DNA of 64,000 nucleotides, taken from the NCBI RefSeq assembly GCF_020283565.1, contig NC_060060.1, positions 33,108,001 through 33,172,000 on the forward strand, read 5' to 3'. The stretch comes from Trifolium pratense. Taxonomy: Eukaryota > Streptophyta > Magnoliopsida > Fabales > Fabaceae. The number at the start of each line of letters is the position of its first letter. Positions within the stretch are counted from its first letter, which is position 1. Both the position numbers and the translations under genes were made by a program. Positions 35,279 to 47,170 of the stretch are shown piece after piece. The notes under the pieces were generated by a model. The model did no database searches. It was not told the origin of the DNA and saw only the letters and a program-made list of their open reading frames with translations.

Positions 35279-35747
35279 CAACGGATGATGACAAGAATAT
35301 TTCTCCTCAAAGTTTATGTAATTTGAAGAATAAAAATAATTAAATAATTTATTATTTGTTTGGTTATATAGTCAATCATAAAATATTCACCATTATGAGT
35401 TATGAGATTTGTTCTCTCTGAAAATTTTCTTCTCATTAGACCATATGTTAATGTTATTGTTGTTTATGTGGTGTTTGTTGTGGTGTGCATCAATTAGTTT
35501 CATCTTCAACTATTTTTGTGTTGGAGAAGATTTTGAACAACTTCAATTATTTGTGAAATTAATTTTATTTATTTAAGCATGAAAAATGATATAGTATAGT
35601 TTAAGCAATGATACACGCAGCATCGATTCTGATATTTAGAGACCCGACCTTAAAAGTTAAAAAAAAAATTCTTAATAAAAAAACTAGTCGTGAAAACGAG
35701 AATAGATTGGTTAGTGATGGGCTACTAGTGGTAAAAAAAACTAGGTA

Positions 35748-36482
35748 AAAACTATGCAAGTCTATTTCGGAACCTACTTTCTATAATTGCATAGTTTCAG
35801 ATCCGAAATCATTTTAAAGGGCAATTTAGTCCGAATGGGGGGCCTGGAAGCAATACGGGGCGTAGAAGAGCAAAATTCCCACATAAGCACTTAACGGGTC
35901 AGGCTAAAAAATCGGATATTTCGGGCTGAAATTTTAAAGCCCAAACCTAAATTTTAGCGGGCCGATCAGACTAGTCCATTTTAATAGCTTTACTCTAAAT
36001 CTCATAATTTAATTTGTTTTCCTATATACATTTTTTTACACCGCAACTCTGCAACTGCAAGTAAACAAACACCTCTCTAATTCCTTAATGATCAAATCAA
36101 ATGCAATTAAAAGCAATTTCAAGGTTAGCAAAAACTAAATTTTTGACGCTGAATACAACATTCCCACATAATATAAAAATCTAACCATTATATTTACACA
36201 TACTACACTTTAAAATGGACTGTTCCCCTTAGATTGTTCAAATTTAAGATAAGAGGAACCATAATGTTTATTGATTTTTTAATCGGACTGTCCAAATTAC
36301 AAACAGATAAAATCACCTATAAATAATTTGGAACGTCAATCAAGGATCGGACGGTCAAAATGAGCAACCGTGTGATGCAATTACGACATAAAATCCAATC
36401 CGCTAAATCAACTAATCATTCCAAACTAATCATTACTAGAACATTACTAGAACATTACTAGAACATTCCAAACTAATCATTA
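35748..36482. other. Gene-free DNA between the left arm and the Helitron remnant
   Basis: No coding potential. Just before the Helitron end, 36420-36480 carries repeated CATTACTAGAACATT units. Confidence 0.5.
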
Positions 36483-36490
36483 CTAGAACA
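36425..36490. repeat. Iterated ATTACTAGAAC units next to the Helitron end
   Basis: Four or five units of ATTACTAGAACATT, twice preceded by CCAAACTAATC. Each unit contains the reverse complement of the Helitron terminal GTTCTAG and the following T. Confidence 0.75.
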
Positions 36491-37560
36491 TCGGTGCACG
36501 GGTCTGATTAGCGATAAAATATGATAATTCCAATAATGTAAGGTATATGAAAAAAGTTGAGTAACATTAAACGATAGTTCAACAATAATTTTGGATAAAT
36601 ATTCATACAAAGAAAATTATGTTATATTGCGGAAGACTTCCTTATAGACCACATTCGAAGTCTTAGTCGTATCTTCACCGTCGTCATCGATGATCAATAT
36701 TTTTAATCCTTTTCTAGAAGTAACTCTGGAAATTGCAACATACAACTGACCATGTGAAAACACTGGCAACGAAAGATATATCCCAACATGCTAAAAATTG
36801 TCCTTGACTCTTATTAATAGTCATCGCAAAAGAAATCATTATAGGAAATTGTCTACGTTGAAATTTAAAAAGAATTCTCACGTCAGATGGTGTCAGAGAA
36901 AATCTAGGTATGAAAACCCGATCACCAATGTTACTTCCTGAAATAATTTTTCCTTCAAGAGCACGTTTTCCCAATCTCGTAATAATAAGTCTTGTTTCAT
37001 TGCATAATCCTAATTTTTTATTCAAATTCCTTAATAGCATAACTGAAACTCCAACGTTAAGTCTCAACTTGTGATTTGGAAGTCCCGACGTAGAAATCAT
37101 GTTCAAAAATTCGGGAGTATGAACATCATCTACTGTTTGACCGTCTACATTTTGTGTGAGTGGAGTATCATAACTCAAATATGTTTTTTATTCAACAGGA
37201 ATTAAATCCAACATATAATCATTTATTGTGTCGACTATTGAATTTTTATAAGCTATTATAGCTCTATTTTGGAAATACGTTATACCGTCCATGTTTTGTA
37301 AAAGTTGGGGATATGTGCTTTCAACGATAGAAGCAAGAGGATCACCTGAATTTGGAATCAATAATTCTGATGGAATGTCAAGTTTTAAATCATCGTCGTT
37401 GTCATCTCCAATTTCTCCATTGCCAACGTTTGCACTCGTAGCACCACCGAGAAGCCTCATGTTTTTACTCAATGTTAAAACTTCACAAAATTTCCAAAGA
37501 ACCGAAGAATTAATAGTAGCATGAACAACTTCTGGCCTTGTACATTTGGGTATATTCTAT
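36483..37560 (-). pseudogene. Helitron 3' end with Pif1-type helicase remnant
   Basis: The minus strand encodes in order KCTRPEVVHATINSSVLWKF, LSKNMRLLGGATSANV, a PSELLIP...DPLASIVESTYP stretch, LPNHKLRLNVGVSVMLLRNL, ISFAMTINKSQGQ and, after a frameshift, HVGIYLSLPVFSHGQLYVAI and SRVTSRKGLKILI. These are the C-terminal blocks of the RepHel/Pif1 helicase. Frame breaks near 36790 and 37185 and an internal deletion make it non-functional, and everything upstream is missing. The strand runs into GACCCGTGCAC...GTTCTAG followed by T at 36483, which fits a Helitron 3' terminus (CTAG next to a host T). Confidence 0.8.
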
Positions 37561-38803
37561 ACAATGAAACTAAAAAAAGTAGAGTAGAATCAAAGTAAAA
37601 TATTTAGAATTAAATTAGTTCCCTCAATCATATTTTATTTTCAATGAATGAAAAAACCCAATCCAATTGTTTTACACTCTTTTTTTTTTAACACAAATTG
37701 TTTTATGCCTTTGTTAATCATGGCTCTCAAGTCTCAACCTGTTTGTTCCCCTCTTTTTCACTTCGTCTTTTCTTTTCTATCCCCTTGTCTTCTGAAATAT
37801 GAATGAGATTTAACAAAGGATGTTGAACCATGATAAGTTTTGACAAAGGATGATGAACCATAATAAGGATGAAATTGTAGCGGTTGGACTTTAGGGATTT
37901 AGAGAATGCAGAGAAAAAGTGTAATGAAAGAGATAGAGTTGGAGAGTTAGATTTAGTGTGGCTATACCATGACAAGATTTGGTAGGTTATCTATTCTAAG
38001 GGTGAAAAAAAAATTGGTCCAAGATGGACCAATCCTTTAATGAGAGTCTCAATCAGCTTCTGCACAACACGAGTGCTGAGTCATGGGAGAGAGAAATGAG
38101 GTCAAATTCACCATTAGATAATGAATAATTTTTTTAAAGATTTGACTCTTCAAAAGTGAATACCGTAAATACTAGTAGAATAAACCAATAAATAATCAAG
38201 AGTTGATCATTCAACATACTCGTGAGTCTAGTTATACACATATTTGTAATATCAACATCGAAGCATTCATCTATAGTTGATATTACTTATTTTACACCGT
38301 TTGCACGAGTTGTTCGCTTTAGAGGAGTCAAATTCATTACATATTTCAATACTTGAAAAAGTTGCATGGCTATCCTTTTAAAGAAATTCATAGAGTTTAA
38401 GGAATTGTTCCTCTCGGATGAAATGCTAATTAAAGGAATATATACCGTGGAACACGTTTACAAAATCTACAAAGAAATTATCTAATTGATCGAGACGAAC
38501 AACCAAGATCATATCCATACGATTTTGTATTTTTGTATAAATATAAATGAGCATTGGAAAAAAAGCACAATTTACTTTTTAATTTGTAACTTAAATACCA
38601 ATTTTAAATCTGAATCATTTGATCTTGATTAAAGGGATAATAATGTCTTGAGTGCGTAGACATGAGACAGAACTGATGAAAATCATGACCAATTTTATTG
38701 GAAGTTTTTTCTTTTCTTTTTTTATCAGTGTGTGCTGTGTAGTCTATTCACTATCATTTCATTTATCTTTTTTTGTTAAAAAAATGGAAGTCCTTAGTGT
38801 CAA
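37561..38803. other. Gene-free DNA
   Basis: No gene recognised. A short repeat of GGATGTTGAACCATGATAAG type occurs at 37815-37865. Confidence 0.5.
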
Positions 38804-39160
38804 CCTTCTTGAAAGTTTAGATATCATTTGACCTAGTTTTTTTTTTCCTTTCTCAAAAGTAAGAAGTTAAGCTAAACAACATTTTTAAAAGCTCTAGTAA
38901 ACAAAAAAAACTTCTATATTCTAGGAAAAATTATATATTATCAAACATATATATATATATATTTTTTTTGATAATATCAAACATATCTTTTAACCATATT
39001 ATAATAAAAAACAACAACTTTTAATTTATTTTTTTTATAAAAAAAATAAGATTTACTAAATAATTTTAGTTAAAAAAACTATTATTTATAGCTTTATGGT
39101 TAAAAGAACTTCTACACATAAAAAAAATTGTACCAAACGGTACCTAAATATCTTTATTAA
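38804..39160 (+). repeat. Direct repeat A, copy 2 (empty of the MITE)
   Basis: See 30144-30784. This copy lacks the 294 bp insertion at 39056 but has a short (AT)n tract at 38946-38960. It lies 270 bases upstream of the ATG of the intact CD2BP2-like gene. Confidence 0.85.
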
Positions 39161-39430
39161 TTAATTCATTCATGAAAACTATTTTAATTAATGTTGTTCT
39201 TCTGTTGGTGTAAGTTTTGCCATGAAAACATTAAAAATAAAAACAAAAGGTTAAAATGCAATTGATCTATAATTTATTTTTATTTAAATCAATAATATAT
39301 AAAAAATGTGTATGCTTTGAATTGAATATTCTAAATTCGATTTTTCATATCAAGGGAAAAAGAGAGAGTGAGAGTATTAGGGACGCTTTGCTGAAAACGT
39401 TTAACCGCTTATTCTTCTTCGAAAGCTTCA

Positions 39431-42400
39431 ATGTCAGGAGGAGGATCATCATCTCGTTCCACCGGTAAACGCCCCCTTCAAGAAGACGATGTCAATTCCA
39501 CCACAAATCCACCGTAATTTTTCTTGTCCCTCTTATTCACACACTCACAAACCCTAATCTTATCTTATTCCATTACAATTTTGAGTTGTTATTATAATGA
39601 GTTTGTGGAACTTAATTTTGTGATAAAGATTGATTTGAATTTATGAAATTATACAGAGCTAAGAGGGTGAGGTTTCCAAAGGGTAAGAAAGGGAAACCAG
39701 TAGATGTAATAGTTGAGAAAGTAATTGTCGAGGAGAATGTGAATGACCTGTCGAATCCGGTTGTTGCTGCGAAAGAACGGATGAAACGTAGGAATCACAT
39801 TACTGCTGAGCTTTTGAGTGAGGAACATGGAGTTATTTCAAATAATATATCAGCTGCTGAAGTGAAATATCAGGTTTGTTTTTTTTAGAGTTTTCTTTGA
39901 TTTATTATGTTGATAGATAATAGGGTTCTTAGTAAAAGAGTTAAATTATTGTTTATATGGTGTATGAAATACGAAAGTTGATGGATGAATTATTCATTTT
40001 CTGTTTCTGCACTTTGCTATTACTTGACAATTTCAGTTTAGTTTACTCCATTGTATAAAGCTTGTTGATATATTTCAATTTTCAGCACTAATTTGTATTT
40101 GTTGTATGGAGTGTTTGTAATGGATTTTAGTAGCCTTAATTGTACGCTTGTGAAGTTCGTAGCCAGTTGGCTTGTGTTCGAATTCAAATGCATTTTCGTA
40201 CTGTGATTCTTTCCTAAATTGGTAGTAATTTTATAGTCAATTTGTTTCCATATTCATGCATCCATCCTTATATTGATAGAAAGGATAGGCAAGCAATCAG
40301 TGATTGGTGATGTTGTTGGCAGGCAAATGAGAATTTTGTTGAAGACGGGATTCACATTGAGCCTTTCAACCTAGATAAAGAAAGGGAAGAAGGTTATTTC
40401 GATGCATCCGGGAATTTTGTTGAATATGTAAGAGACGATGAGATTAAGGTGAGAGTTCTATTTTCTAGTATTTTTCATTCTTTATTCACAACTACTTCTT
40501 TTTTATTCTATTAATAAATTGTCAAGGATACTTGCAGGATGCATGGCTTGACAATGTTGAGATTGATCCTAGATTTGCTGGATTAAGCACTGCAGCAACA
40601 AAAGATGAAGAGGAGGCCCAAGAACTTTCTTCTAAAGATGTGGCAATCATGAAGAGGCGCATTGCAAATGTTCTTGAACCAGAGGAAACAGTAAGACCTA
40701 TGTTCTATCATTCGATTCATTCTTAGGTCTGATTGAGTTGTTTATTTTGTTCGAATATAGGTCTGATTGATTTGAAAAAACAAAATAATGCATTTTTAAT
40801 TAGTGAAAGTAGAAAATGAAAACAAAAAATATTTTCTTAAACCAAACAAAACCTTAATTTATTGTTTTGTGATTTGTTGTCTTTGTTATATTGAAGCATC
40901 TTTGCAGAATGTAACATTTATTTGTCAACTCACTCCACTGTATATGATCTATATACATGTTTAGGAATTAGGTAAACATTGGTTTTCTTCATGGCAATGA
41001 AGTTTTGAAGTATCTCGTTGAGGGAATTTTTAAATATGTCGCAGTTAGTAGACTATTCAATGTCACTTTAAACCCTAGTTGTTACTGGTTTCTCTTTATC
41101 ATAGTTAGCAGAGAAAAACCAAGTTATCCCCCAATTTACCCTAAAAAGGGGTTACAAAACGTTCTTAAAACTAGAAGCAAATTATTGTTTTAGAAAGTCA
41201 TATATCTAGCTAGTAAACTGACTACCATTGTTAATTTTATATAATATTAATTGTGTTCTCTTAATTCATAAAGTCTTGACATTGGAAATTAAATCACTAT
41301 AATTGACGATAGAACTTAGGTACATATTTAATTTTTTAAGGGATGTTGAAGGTCATTTGTTTGTTTGTATTAATTGATACTTTTTCCATTAGGTCTTGCA
41401 ATGTTTGAGAAGGTTAAAAGGGAGTGGTGATAGAAAGACAAAAATGTCTGGTGAGACTAAGATCGTATTTGACCAACTAACTGAGGATGCTATGAAACTT
41501 ATGGAGAATGGTGAATATGGTAAGTCATTTGTTGTAGATATCATCCATGGTTAAGACATGCATTCATTATACGGGATCCTTTATGTTATCCAACTTGTGC
41601 TTCAAGATTTGTGTTTTACCACACGATGCTTAATTTTGTTTTCTTCATTTTTGTCTGTTTTGTGTTTTTTGCAGATGTTTATCATGAAAAGAAAGATGTT
41701 TTCGAGCGAGAAGCGGGTCAGTGCATTACATTATGTCTCTGTTCTATTTTTATCATGTGCTATTGTTGTATTTCCGCCTTTACTTTTATGTTGTGACTTG
41801 AGTTACTTTGTTATCATGATGTAATATGCTGCTTAATTTAATACTTGATTTAATTATTAACTATTCAGCTATGTCTTATCATGACGTAATAAGAATATTA
41901 TTTTTTTGGACCATCACATAATTAAGCTTTAGATTTAGGGGAAGTTGGTCCTCAGCAGTATTCTCAACATTTTTCTCGACTCTTGTTCTGTGAATGGTGG
42001 GTGATATAATCATATAACATAAATTAACAAAGACTAAGGAGCAAGGAATTGTACCTGTTTCCGTAGTAGCCCCAGTAATTGCTAATGCTTATGCATTTTA
42101 CAATTTCTATTTTTCAGAAGGATATGAGGAATTAGCCAGGGCAAGAGGAGAAGGAACATCTTCACCTTTGGCCGGTGCAGATGATTTTGATATGTTTGCT
42201 GATGATGATTCTGCCGCTAAACCATCTACAAATGAAAATAATGCAGTTAGTGAACCGTCATCAGATGCCATTAATTCTGGTACAGAAGGTAAAAACCTGC
42301 CTCTATAAATTTGGTATCTGAAATGTTATTCTATATATTTGGCATCTGAAATGATGATTTTGTTGCTGAATTTTATCTTTAAAGTTTTTAACTGGTTCTA

Positions 42401-43420
42401 CTTTTCTTTCCAGGTGGAGCTTTGCAAAGTGATTATGTGTATGATGAATCTTCTGGGTATGACTTTTCTTCCCTATACTTTTTTATAAAATAATTTAAAA
42501 TGTTCTACAGTACTCACCTATGTTTTAATGCTGCAAAAATTCATTTAGTACTCATTTTGTCTTTCTCGTCGTGATGAATTCTCTTATAATAAAAAATCTG
42601 TTGAAAATTTAATCTGACATCGATATATGTAATGTCCAGGTATTATTACAGCAGCAGTCTGGGCTATTACTATGATCCAAATACAGGGCTTTATTGCTCT
42701 GCGGAATCAGGGAAATGGTATTGTGAATTCATGATTCATCTTTGTGTGCATGTGTCATTTTTTATGATTGTAGCCTCATTATTAGTCATCTGAAATATCA
42801 GAATGCCTTTAGATGCGAGTTCTTTGCTCATTTGATTAAATCTTAATTCTATCATGGTTATATAGATATTTCTTATATGATATTTCTCATTTGGTAACTA
42901 TATCAATAAACATGCATTATTCATACTTTACTTTAAGCTTGATTTTGGTGAAAATAAAAAGACATACGTATGATTTTGCTTGTGCTAGACCATGATAAAA
43001 ATATGCCAATAGTTAGAGGGAGATCAAATAAAATTATAGCTCAAACCATTGAGAACCAACTACCAAGATATGGTCCATGGCATGACACCTTTTGACGCAT
43101 TTAGCCGACCTTACTTAATGGAAAAAGGTTTCTACTTGTTGTATGTTTGTTGGTGATTGGTAGGGGTAGGGGTTGAAATTACTCTTGTCCATCTATAACT
43201 CAGGCTCTTGAATTTTTAGGATTCCGTGTTGGATGGACCTTTTTTAAGTAGCTGTATAGTTTAGTTTTTGCATTTTGTAATCAGCTCATTCCTGGTCTTA
43301 TTGATATTTTTGTTTGTAGCTCATTGGGAATGTTTATTTTTGTTTAAACACAGGTACTCATATAATGAGGAGGCTGGCACCTACGACGAAGTTCCCGAGG
43401 TTTCAACCAATTTGAGTTGA
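39431..43420 (+). CDS. CD2BP2/Lin1-like spliceosomal (U5 snRNP) protein, 10 exons, 368 aa
   Basis: Exons 39431-39513, 39657-39873, 40323-40448, 40538-40690, 41393-41519, 41675-41716, 42118-42288, 42414-42456, 42640-42717 and 43354-43420 join in frame (1107 nt) with GT-AG borders throughout. The protein starts MSGGGSSSRSTGKRP and has a basic segment KRVRFPKGKKGK (residues 30-41), probably nuclear localising. The Lin1/CD2BP2 core follows: IEPFNL, EGYFDASGNF, DAWLDNVE, then LRRLKG and DDFDMFADDD. The C-terminus is an aromatic repeat of OCRE type (YVYDESSGYYY, GYYYDPNTGLYC, KWYSYN) in place of the animal GYF domain. By homology it would help assemble the U4/U6.U5 tri-snRNP. This is the complete gene. 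Its near twin at 16528-20246 lacks the first 43 codons and is fused to SWEET. Confidence 0.92.
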
Positions 43421-43993
43421 GGGGCTTGTTTAAGGGGAGGATAGACAATTTATAGCATATCCACAATCATTGTCTTCCAATGGCAATTTACAGAAAGAAA
43501 CATCATTTATCTTTCTGCACATATACTTTGTTGTGGGAAACTTGTTGATGTGCTAAGCCAACTGTTTTTCTTCTGCCTTTATCGTTTAAGGTTGCTGATG
43601 TGTAGTAGCTTAAAAATTCACCAAAGCTGATCCCAAAAAAGCATACTCTCTTGACCTGCGAGTCCCATAGCATATTCTTGTGTCTTGTAGTGGAAGCCTC
43701 CTTGTGATGGCGCCGGATCCGACGTGAAAACCCCATGATTTGCGAAAACAAACATAGAGGTAGTCAGTTTACCCTACAAAGTGCAAATATATTTATGCTC
43801 ATGCAATTATTGGATGGTTGTTTTTTTTTGTTTGTCAATTTTAGGGCTTTACTATTGGATGGCTGTTTTTTGTGTCAATTTTAGGGCCTTTCCGTAGATG
43901 AAATGACAAGTGCCATTGAAACTCTCACGCACAATTGTGAGGTTTTGAGTTTGAAATAATTTTGAATTTGTTTGATGGATTAGGAGTTGCAAT
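39703..43993 (+). repeat. Inverted duplication of the CD2BP2-like locus, intact copy
   Basis: Partner of 15954-20246. Coding differences between the copies are few: EVK versus EVQ in exon 2, YHE versus YNE in exon 6, and NLS versus NSS at the C-terminus. Confidence 0.93.
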
Positions 43994-46236
43994 TTATATT
44001 CACAGAAATGAAAATTGAAAAATAGTAAATTAAACATATCATCTAAACAAATACCGGCAAAAATTTAAATAAGTAATGCTAACTGCAATTAAAAAACAAA
44101 GGAAAATAATAACACCACATTTATGTGAGTATGCTGTCTTAAAGCATATCAAAGAATACGAAGGAAACAATTGGACTGTTTACTGGACCACGCAATTCAC
44201 AAGATACAGCTAAAAGAAATGTTTATGTGGATTTCAGCAGAATTAGAAAATAGTAACAATTAATTTTTTTTTAGAAAATAGTAGTATTTGTTGGAAGAGT
44301 GCAACTCAATAAATGTATCTCACTGCCTCGAAAGGATTAGTTGCGCGCGAGTGATACCTTTAATTTATTGAAAATAAAATAAATTAAAATCAATAAATAT
44401 ATTTAAATAAGTAATCAAATTTATATTCAAGAGACATTAATAATTTTACAATTTAGTTATTCAGTAACTCAACAACAAATAATTTTTCATTAATGTTTAA
44501 ATTATTAGTTCTTCAAAAATTATAACACCAAAATTCATAAACCTTGATTATGAAAAAATATTTTTGAGTGATACTACAAAAATGCTTTAATATTGGCTTT
44601 TAAGTTCTTCAAGAACTGTACAGATAATTTTTCATTAACAACGGTTAAGGATATCCATATTCTTTAAGCAATCCATTAGAGTTGCGTTAATATTAAACCT
44701 TTAGTTCTTGTAACAAAATAAAAAACTTTAGTTCTTCTATGACAAGTGTTCTTCTTAATGATCAAAAATAATTTATTCTTTTGCGCATTCTTTCATAGAT
44801 GCTCGTTATTAAATTTATAGTTCTCCAAGAGCTATGTTCCAAATCTTCAAACATTTATAAAAATTTCATTATTTAAGCAATCCTTCAAAGATGTTTCGGT
44901 ATTATTAAGGTTTTCCCTTTTTCTTCTTCTTTAGTTCTTCAGAAACTATATCACAAATTTTTTTTTTAAAATCCTTCGAGCAATTCTTCAAGAATGCTTT
45001 AGTATATACCATTAATGTTTTAGTTCTTTGAAAAACCATGTCATAAATAATCTTCATAAACAATAATCAAGAAAAATCATTATTTGAGCAATCCTTTAAG
45101 TTCATGTTGAATTCAATATTAAAGACAATGATTTCAATTTTAATTAGGCTTGTGTCAATAGTAGATCAAGATTAGAGATCTTATTTCTTGATAAATAGTT
45201 CACAAAATATGATCATGAGACATTAATAAAGTGACATCTAGAACAACATACCTAACGTAGCGAATAATAATGATTAAATATGTCTTTATAAAAAAAGATT
45301 AAATATAGATTCTAAAGGAGAATAAAACAAGTAATATTTTATTTTTTTGGTTACTAAACAAGTAATATTTTATCAAAGGAAATTAACTCAATGGTCGCGG
45401 ATGAGAAAATTAAATATATATATTCAGTTAAAGATTCAAAGTAAAGAACAACTTTTGGAACAAACATTCTGCACATTTTCAAGTGAAGTACCATGTCATC
45501 ACTATAAAGAACAACTCTGAAGTCAGCAACAAGAAAATTCAAATTCAAATCATTTCTCAGAATGTTTAACAAATTTATTTAGCCCTTTAAAATATGACTT
45601 ATATTTAGTGACAACAAATTTTCAAAGAGTGATTGTTTTTTTAAAAATAATCGAGGAAGTGGGAAATTTTAGTTAAAGTAATTAACACTAATTAATTCAT
45701 ATATCATATTAACAATATGAATTTGTTGAGAAGAAGAGAGACATTAATAAATAACTTAATAGTATGTTGTTGGGATTAATAGTTTTAAGAAGTTTCTTCA
45801 TGGGAGACTTTTGATGATTGTGACACCCCTCTTGTGTTGGATTGAACGATCAAATTAACAATTTTGAAAGGTGTTTGACAAATAGTTATCACACCCATTA
45901 GTAAAAAGTTTTTGTTTTCACTTTCACAACTATTGAGGATTTATGTTAGGAACATTATAACGAGAATATCTAATTTGTTTAATTGAGTAGTGGATATCAA
46001 CCCGGACATGGTGAGGAACACTAATATTTAATATTAGGTTAAGAAGAATGACCTTTTTTTTTTGACATAAAGAAGAATGACCTTTCTCTGGAATGTTGAA
46101 GGCCTAAAATTCTTTCTGCCATTGCAAGAGGTATTAGAATTCCTCTAGCATTAGATGAAGTTAGTAGTAGGAAAATGTTCGATATTTTGAATTTTTACCT
46201 AATTTTCTTTTGGTGGAAAGATAATGAAGTTGTTTC
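43994..46236. other. Gene-free AT-rich DNA
   Basis: No gene recognised. Loose repeats of TTTAGTTCTTC-AAGAACTATG type occur between 44500 and 45050, perhaps an old minisatellite. Confidence 0.5.
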
Positions 46237-46705
46237 TACCTAGTTTTTTTTACCACTAGTAGCCCATCACTAACCAATCTATTCTCGTTTTCACGACTAG
46301 TTTTTTTATTAAGAATTTTTTTTTTAACTTTTAAGGTCGGGTCTCTAAATATCAGAATCGATGCTGCGTGTATCATTGCTTAAACTATACTATATCATTT
46401 TTCATGCTTAAATAAATAAAATTAATTTCACAAATAATTGAAGTTGTTCAAAATCTTCTCCAACACAAAAATAGTTGAAGATGAAACTAATTGATGCACA
46501 CCACAACAAACACCACATAAACAACAATAACATTAACATATGGTCTAATGAGAAGAAAATTTTCAGAGAGAACAAATCTCATAACTCATAATGGTGAATA
46601 TTTTATGATTGACTATATAACCAAACAAATAATAAATTATTTAATTATTTTTATTCTTCAAATTACATAAACTTTGAGGAGAAATATTCTTGTCATCATC
46701 CGTTG

Positions 46706-47170
46706 TCAGTGTTCCGTAACAACTTTTGGATTCCAAGGAAAACATTCTGAAGAACCGTCTATAATCCTACATGCTCCAGATTTAATTATTGCCCAATGAC
46801 ATTCTTTCACACAAAGATTGACATCACGTTTTTGGACATAAATATCAAAGTATTGAAATTCATTACCCCATGAAAATCGACAAAACCATAAGCTTGATTG
46901 AACAAATTTATTTGGTTTAAAATCAAACGTGTAAGTTCCTCCAAAATTTATCGAACGAAAGCCGGCATCATTGTTTTTGTCTTTACAGTGAACTCCAAGT
47001 GCAGTATTGCTTATGTTGTTATTAATGAATACATGAACTCTTGGTGGAAAGATTGGAGGAAAGCCATCAATGGCAACATATTCAGCTTTACCATCTGCGA
47101 ATTGCAAAGCAACAAAAATAATTAGTAAAATCGGAACTAAGGACAAAATTTTGGACACTGAAATCATCAT
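46706..47170 (-). CDS. S-protein homologue (SPH family), 154 aa, right copy
   Basis: Protein identical to the gene at 34814-35278, with the same flanking DNA in inverted orientation. Both the signal peptide and all cysteines are intact, so neither copy shows decay. Promoter DNA is duplicated along with the gene, so both copies should be expressed alike unless chromatin differs. Confidence 0.9.
   Translation of the reverse strand: MMISVSKILSLVPILLIIFVALQFADGKAEYVAIDGFPPIFPPRVHVFINNNISNTALGVHCKDKNNDAGFRSINFGGTYTFDFKPNKFVQSSLWFCRFSWGNEFQYFDIYVQKRDVNLCVKECHWAIIKSGACRIIDGSSECFPWNPKVVTEH

Larger units (their letters stand above)
30782..35747 (+). repeat. Left arm of a 5 kb inverted repeat
   Basis: Reverse complement of 46237-51215 with only scattered substitutions and microsatellite length changes. 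The two SPH proteins encoded in each arm are identical. MITEs and a SINE-like piece inside are shared by both arms, so they predate the duplication. Confidence 0.95.
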
